Positions 7,710 through 8,808 of a stretch of 8,808 bases of DNA are shown here, one piece after another (the first letter of the stretch is position 1; every line of letters starts with the position of its first letter). Source of the stretch: Clostridiaceae bacterium (lineage in GTDB: Bacteria; Bacillota; Clostridia; Oscillospirales; Acutalibacteraceae); assembly GCA_904501675.1 (NCBI GenBank), contig CAJGCL010000081.1:1-8808 (forward strand), written 5' to 3'. The notes below the pieces were generated by a model. It saw only the letters and a program-made list of their open reading frames with translations, did no database searches and was not told where the DNA came from. Position numbers and translations under genes: made by a program.

Positions 7710-8720
7710 TTATCCTAAATTCTGCCTTACAAGACTTGCTCTGAGTTTATCCCTCTCTATTCTATCGAGTGGTCTATCAACCGAAAGCGAAATTGTAGCA
7801 GGTTGCATATGAATCATAAGCGCCTCAATAGTTGCACAATCCATATTAACAATGCCCTTTACAGCGCCTAAGCGCACAAGAGACATAAGCTCCATAAACT
7901 CATTTGTATCTATCATTCTAGCGTATTTCAAAACGCCATAAGCTCTATAAATTCTGTCTTCAGTAACAGGTGCTTTAAAAATTTCTTCACGAGCAGTTCG
8001 TTCCTGAGCCGCAATCTGCAAAGCAATTGATTTAAGGTTTTCAATTGCTGCTCTCTCGCTTATGCCAAGAGTGATTGTATTACTCAACCTAAACATATCG
8101 CCTTTTGCAGCCGCGCCCTCGCCATAGGAGCCACGCAGAGAAAGACCAAGCTTTGAAACTGTTGTTATAAGCTTTGTTATCTGAGAGGTGGTAACAAGAC
8201 CAGGAAGATGAAGAACAACAGATGCCTTCATACCTGTACCCAAAGCAATTGGATCCTGAGTTAAATAGCCTAATTTATCATCAAAAGCAAAATTAAGTTT
8301 CTGAGAAAGCTCTTTATCAATTGCGGTAGCTGTACGGAAGGCTTCATCAAGCGCAAAACCTGCATACATAACCTGCAAACGAATATGGTCCTCTTCATTA
8401 AGCATAATACTGACCGCTTCATCATCTGTAAGAAGCAAAGCTCTGCCGTCTCTTGAAGATGCAAATTCTGGGCTTACAAGGTGCCTTTCTGCAAGAGAAA
8501 CGACCTCAGACTGAGAAAGGGTTTTCATCTCATTATAATTGAATTTATAGCCTGAAATTGTATCTGCAGACTCTTTGATAACAGTGTTTACCTTTAATTT
8601 ATCAGGAAGAGAAAGCCTTGCAGGGAAAGGAAAGCTTCTTAGGTTACGGGCAAGGTGAATACTTGTATTAATAACAACATCGTTCTGTGCGCCTGTACCT
8701 AAATACCATTTTGCACCCAT
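7710..8720 (-). CDS. mcsB: McsB-type protein arginine kinase with a divergent active site (possible pseudokinase)
   Basis: 336 residues, close to the ~350-363 usual for McsB, which phosphorylates arginines on proteins and marks them for ClpCP degradation in Firmicutes. Family features kept: LARNL (23-27), PFPARLS, ERHLVSP with H80, NEEDHIRLQ (108-116), GYLT (151-154), GTG (161-163), R196 and YGEG (199-202), the SNTITLG region (213-219) and the RDxxRA phosphoarginine pocket as RDKLRA (323-328). Unusual: the SSRIR nucleotide motif reads NTSIH (18-22), the phosphagen-kinase signature CPTN reads DPIA (156-159), and the following RASVM reads KASVV (165-169). The conserved cysteine is therefore aspartate, and phosphate-binding arginines are lost or conservatively changed. 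The frame is intact. Its ATG overlaps the mcsA stop by one base and has AAGGGGG 9 bases upstream. Family sure; kinase activity doubtful. Confidence 0.92.
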   Translation of the reverse strand: MGAKWYLGTGAQNDVVINTSIHLARNLRSFPFPARLSLPDKLKVNTVIKESADTISGYKFNYNEMKTLSQSEVVSLAERHLVSPEFASSRDGRALLLTDDEAVSIMLNEEDHIRLQVMYAGFALDEAFRTATAIDKELSQKLNFAFDDKLGYLTQDPIALGTGMKASVVLHLPGLVTTSQITKLITTVSKLGLSLRGSYGEGAAAKGDMFRLSNTITLGISERAAIENLKSIALQIAAQERTAREEIFKAPVTEDRIYRAYGVLKYARMIDTNEFMELMSLVRLGAVKGIVNMDCATIEALMIHMQPATISLSVDRPLDRIERDKLRASLVRQNLG

Positions 8721-8808
8721 TAACCTTCGCCCCCTTGTGAAATAATATCGTTTATTCTGTCGCGCAATGTGGCGGCAAGCTCAAAATTCTGTTCCTCAAT
8801 TGCAACGG
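8720..8808 (-). CDS. mcsA: McsA C-terminus (UVR motif), 5' part outside the window
   Basis: Only the last 28 codons are inside the window. They read VAIEEQNFELAATLRDRI and then a glycine-rich end, which matches the C-terminal UVR motif (E-x-F-E-x-A-A-x-L-R-D-R-I) of McsA, the zinc-binding partner and activator of McsB. UvrB and UvrC carry the same motif, but the directly following mcsB with a TAATG overlap makes McsA by far the best call. In Bacillus the order is ctsR-mcsA-mcsB-clpC, so ctsR may lie just upstream outside the window. Confidence 0.85.
   Translation of the reverse strand, partial: VAIEEQNFELAATLRDRINDIISQGGEG
8730..8736 (-). promoter_or_regulatory. Ribosome binding site of mcsB inside mcsA
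   Basis: AAGGGGG lies 9 bases before the mcsB ATG and within the last mcsA codons. It fixes the mcsB start at 8720 and supports translational coupling across the one-base TAATG overlap. Confidence 0.65.

Noticed and set aside
7710..8720. mcsB as a pseudogene
   Set aside because: There is no stop or frameshift, the length is near normal, and the start signal and many family motifs are kept. The unusual residues are better reported as functional divergence.
1..8808. CRISPR array, tRNA, insertion sequence or phage genes
   Set aside because: No regularly spaced repeats, tRNA-like fold, transposase, terminal inverted repeats or phage proteins were seen.

Overview
The window looks like chromosomal DNA of a gut-type Firmicute, probably class Clostridia and most likely Oscillospiraceae/Ruminococcaceae. 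That placement is inference from three things: moderate-to-low G+C with AT-rich intergenic gaps and strong AAGGAGG-type Shine-Dalgarno sites; an mcsA-mcsB pair; and the combination of a YfhO-type membrane protein, a GPH-like transporter and a BspA-like leucine-rich-repeat (LRR) protein. I see no mobile element, CRISPR array, rRNA or tRNA, and no gene-free stretch longer than about 120 bases.

Left part, plus strand (2-3520): the 3' end of a YfhO-family polytopic membrane protein is followed after 2 bases by a complete YifB/ComM-type AAA+ ATPase. A near-perfect hairpin with a T run ends this unit.

Middle, plus strand (about 3544-6655): a probable promoter leads into a two-gene operon. It holds a large GPH/MelB-like MFS transporter and, 13 bases downstream behind a strong ribosome binding site, a single-pass membrane protein with an LRR_5 (BspA-like) extracellular domain. 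The pair has its own promoter and terminator, which suggests the two proteins work together at the membrane. The terminator is symmetric and also serves the converging gene.

Right part, minus strand (8808 to 6658): the last 28 codons of mcsA (UVR motif) overlap the start of mcsB by one base. mcsB is intact and ends at its own terminator, and a separate EamA-type DMT permease follows. In Bacillus subtilis mcsB is followed by clpC; here it is not.

The most notable observation is that this McsB has lost several hallmark residues of its kinase nucleotide site. The SxRxR motif reads NTSIH and the CPTN signature reads DPIA. The NEEDH and GEG acidic motifs and the allosteric RDxxRA phosphoarginine pocket remain. 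It may be a pseudokinase, an adaptor-only McsB, or a divergent lineage. I found no clear undescribed multi-gene system; the transporter-LRR pair is the best candidate for an uncharacterised functional module.
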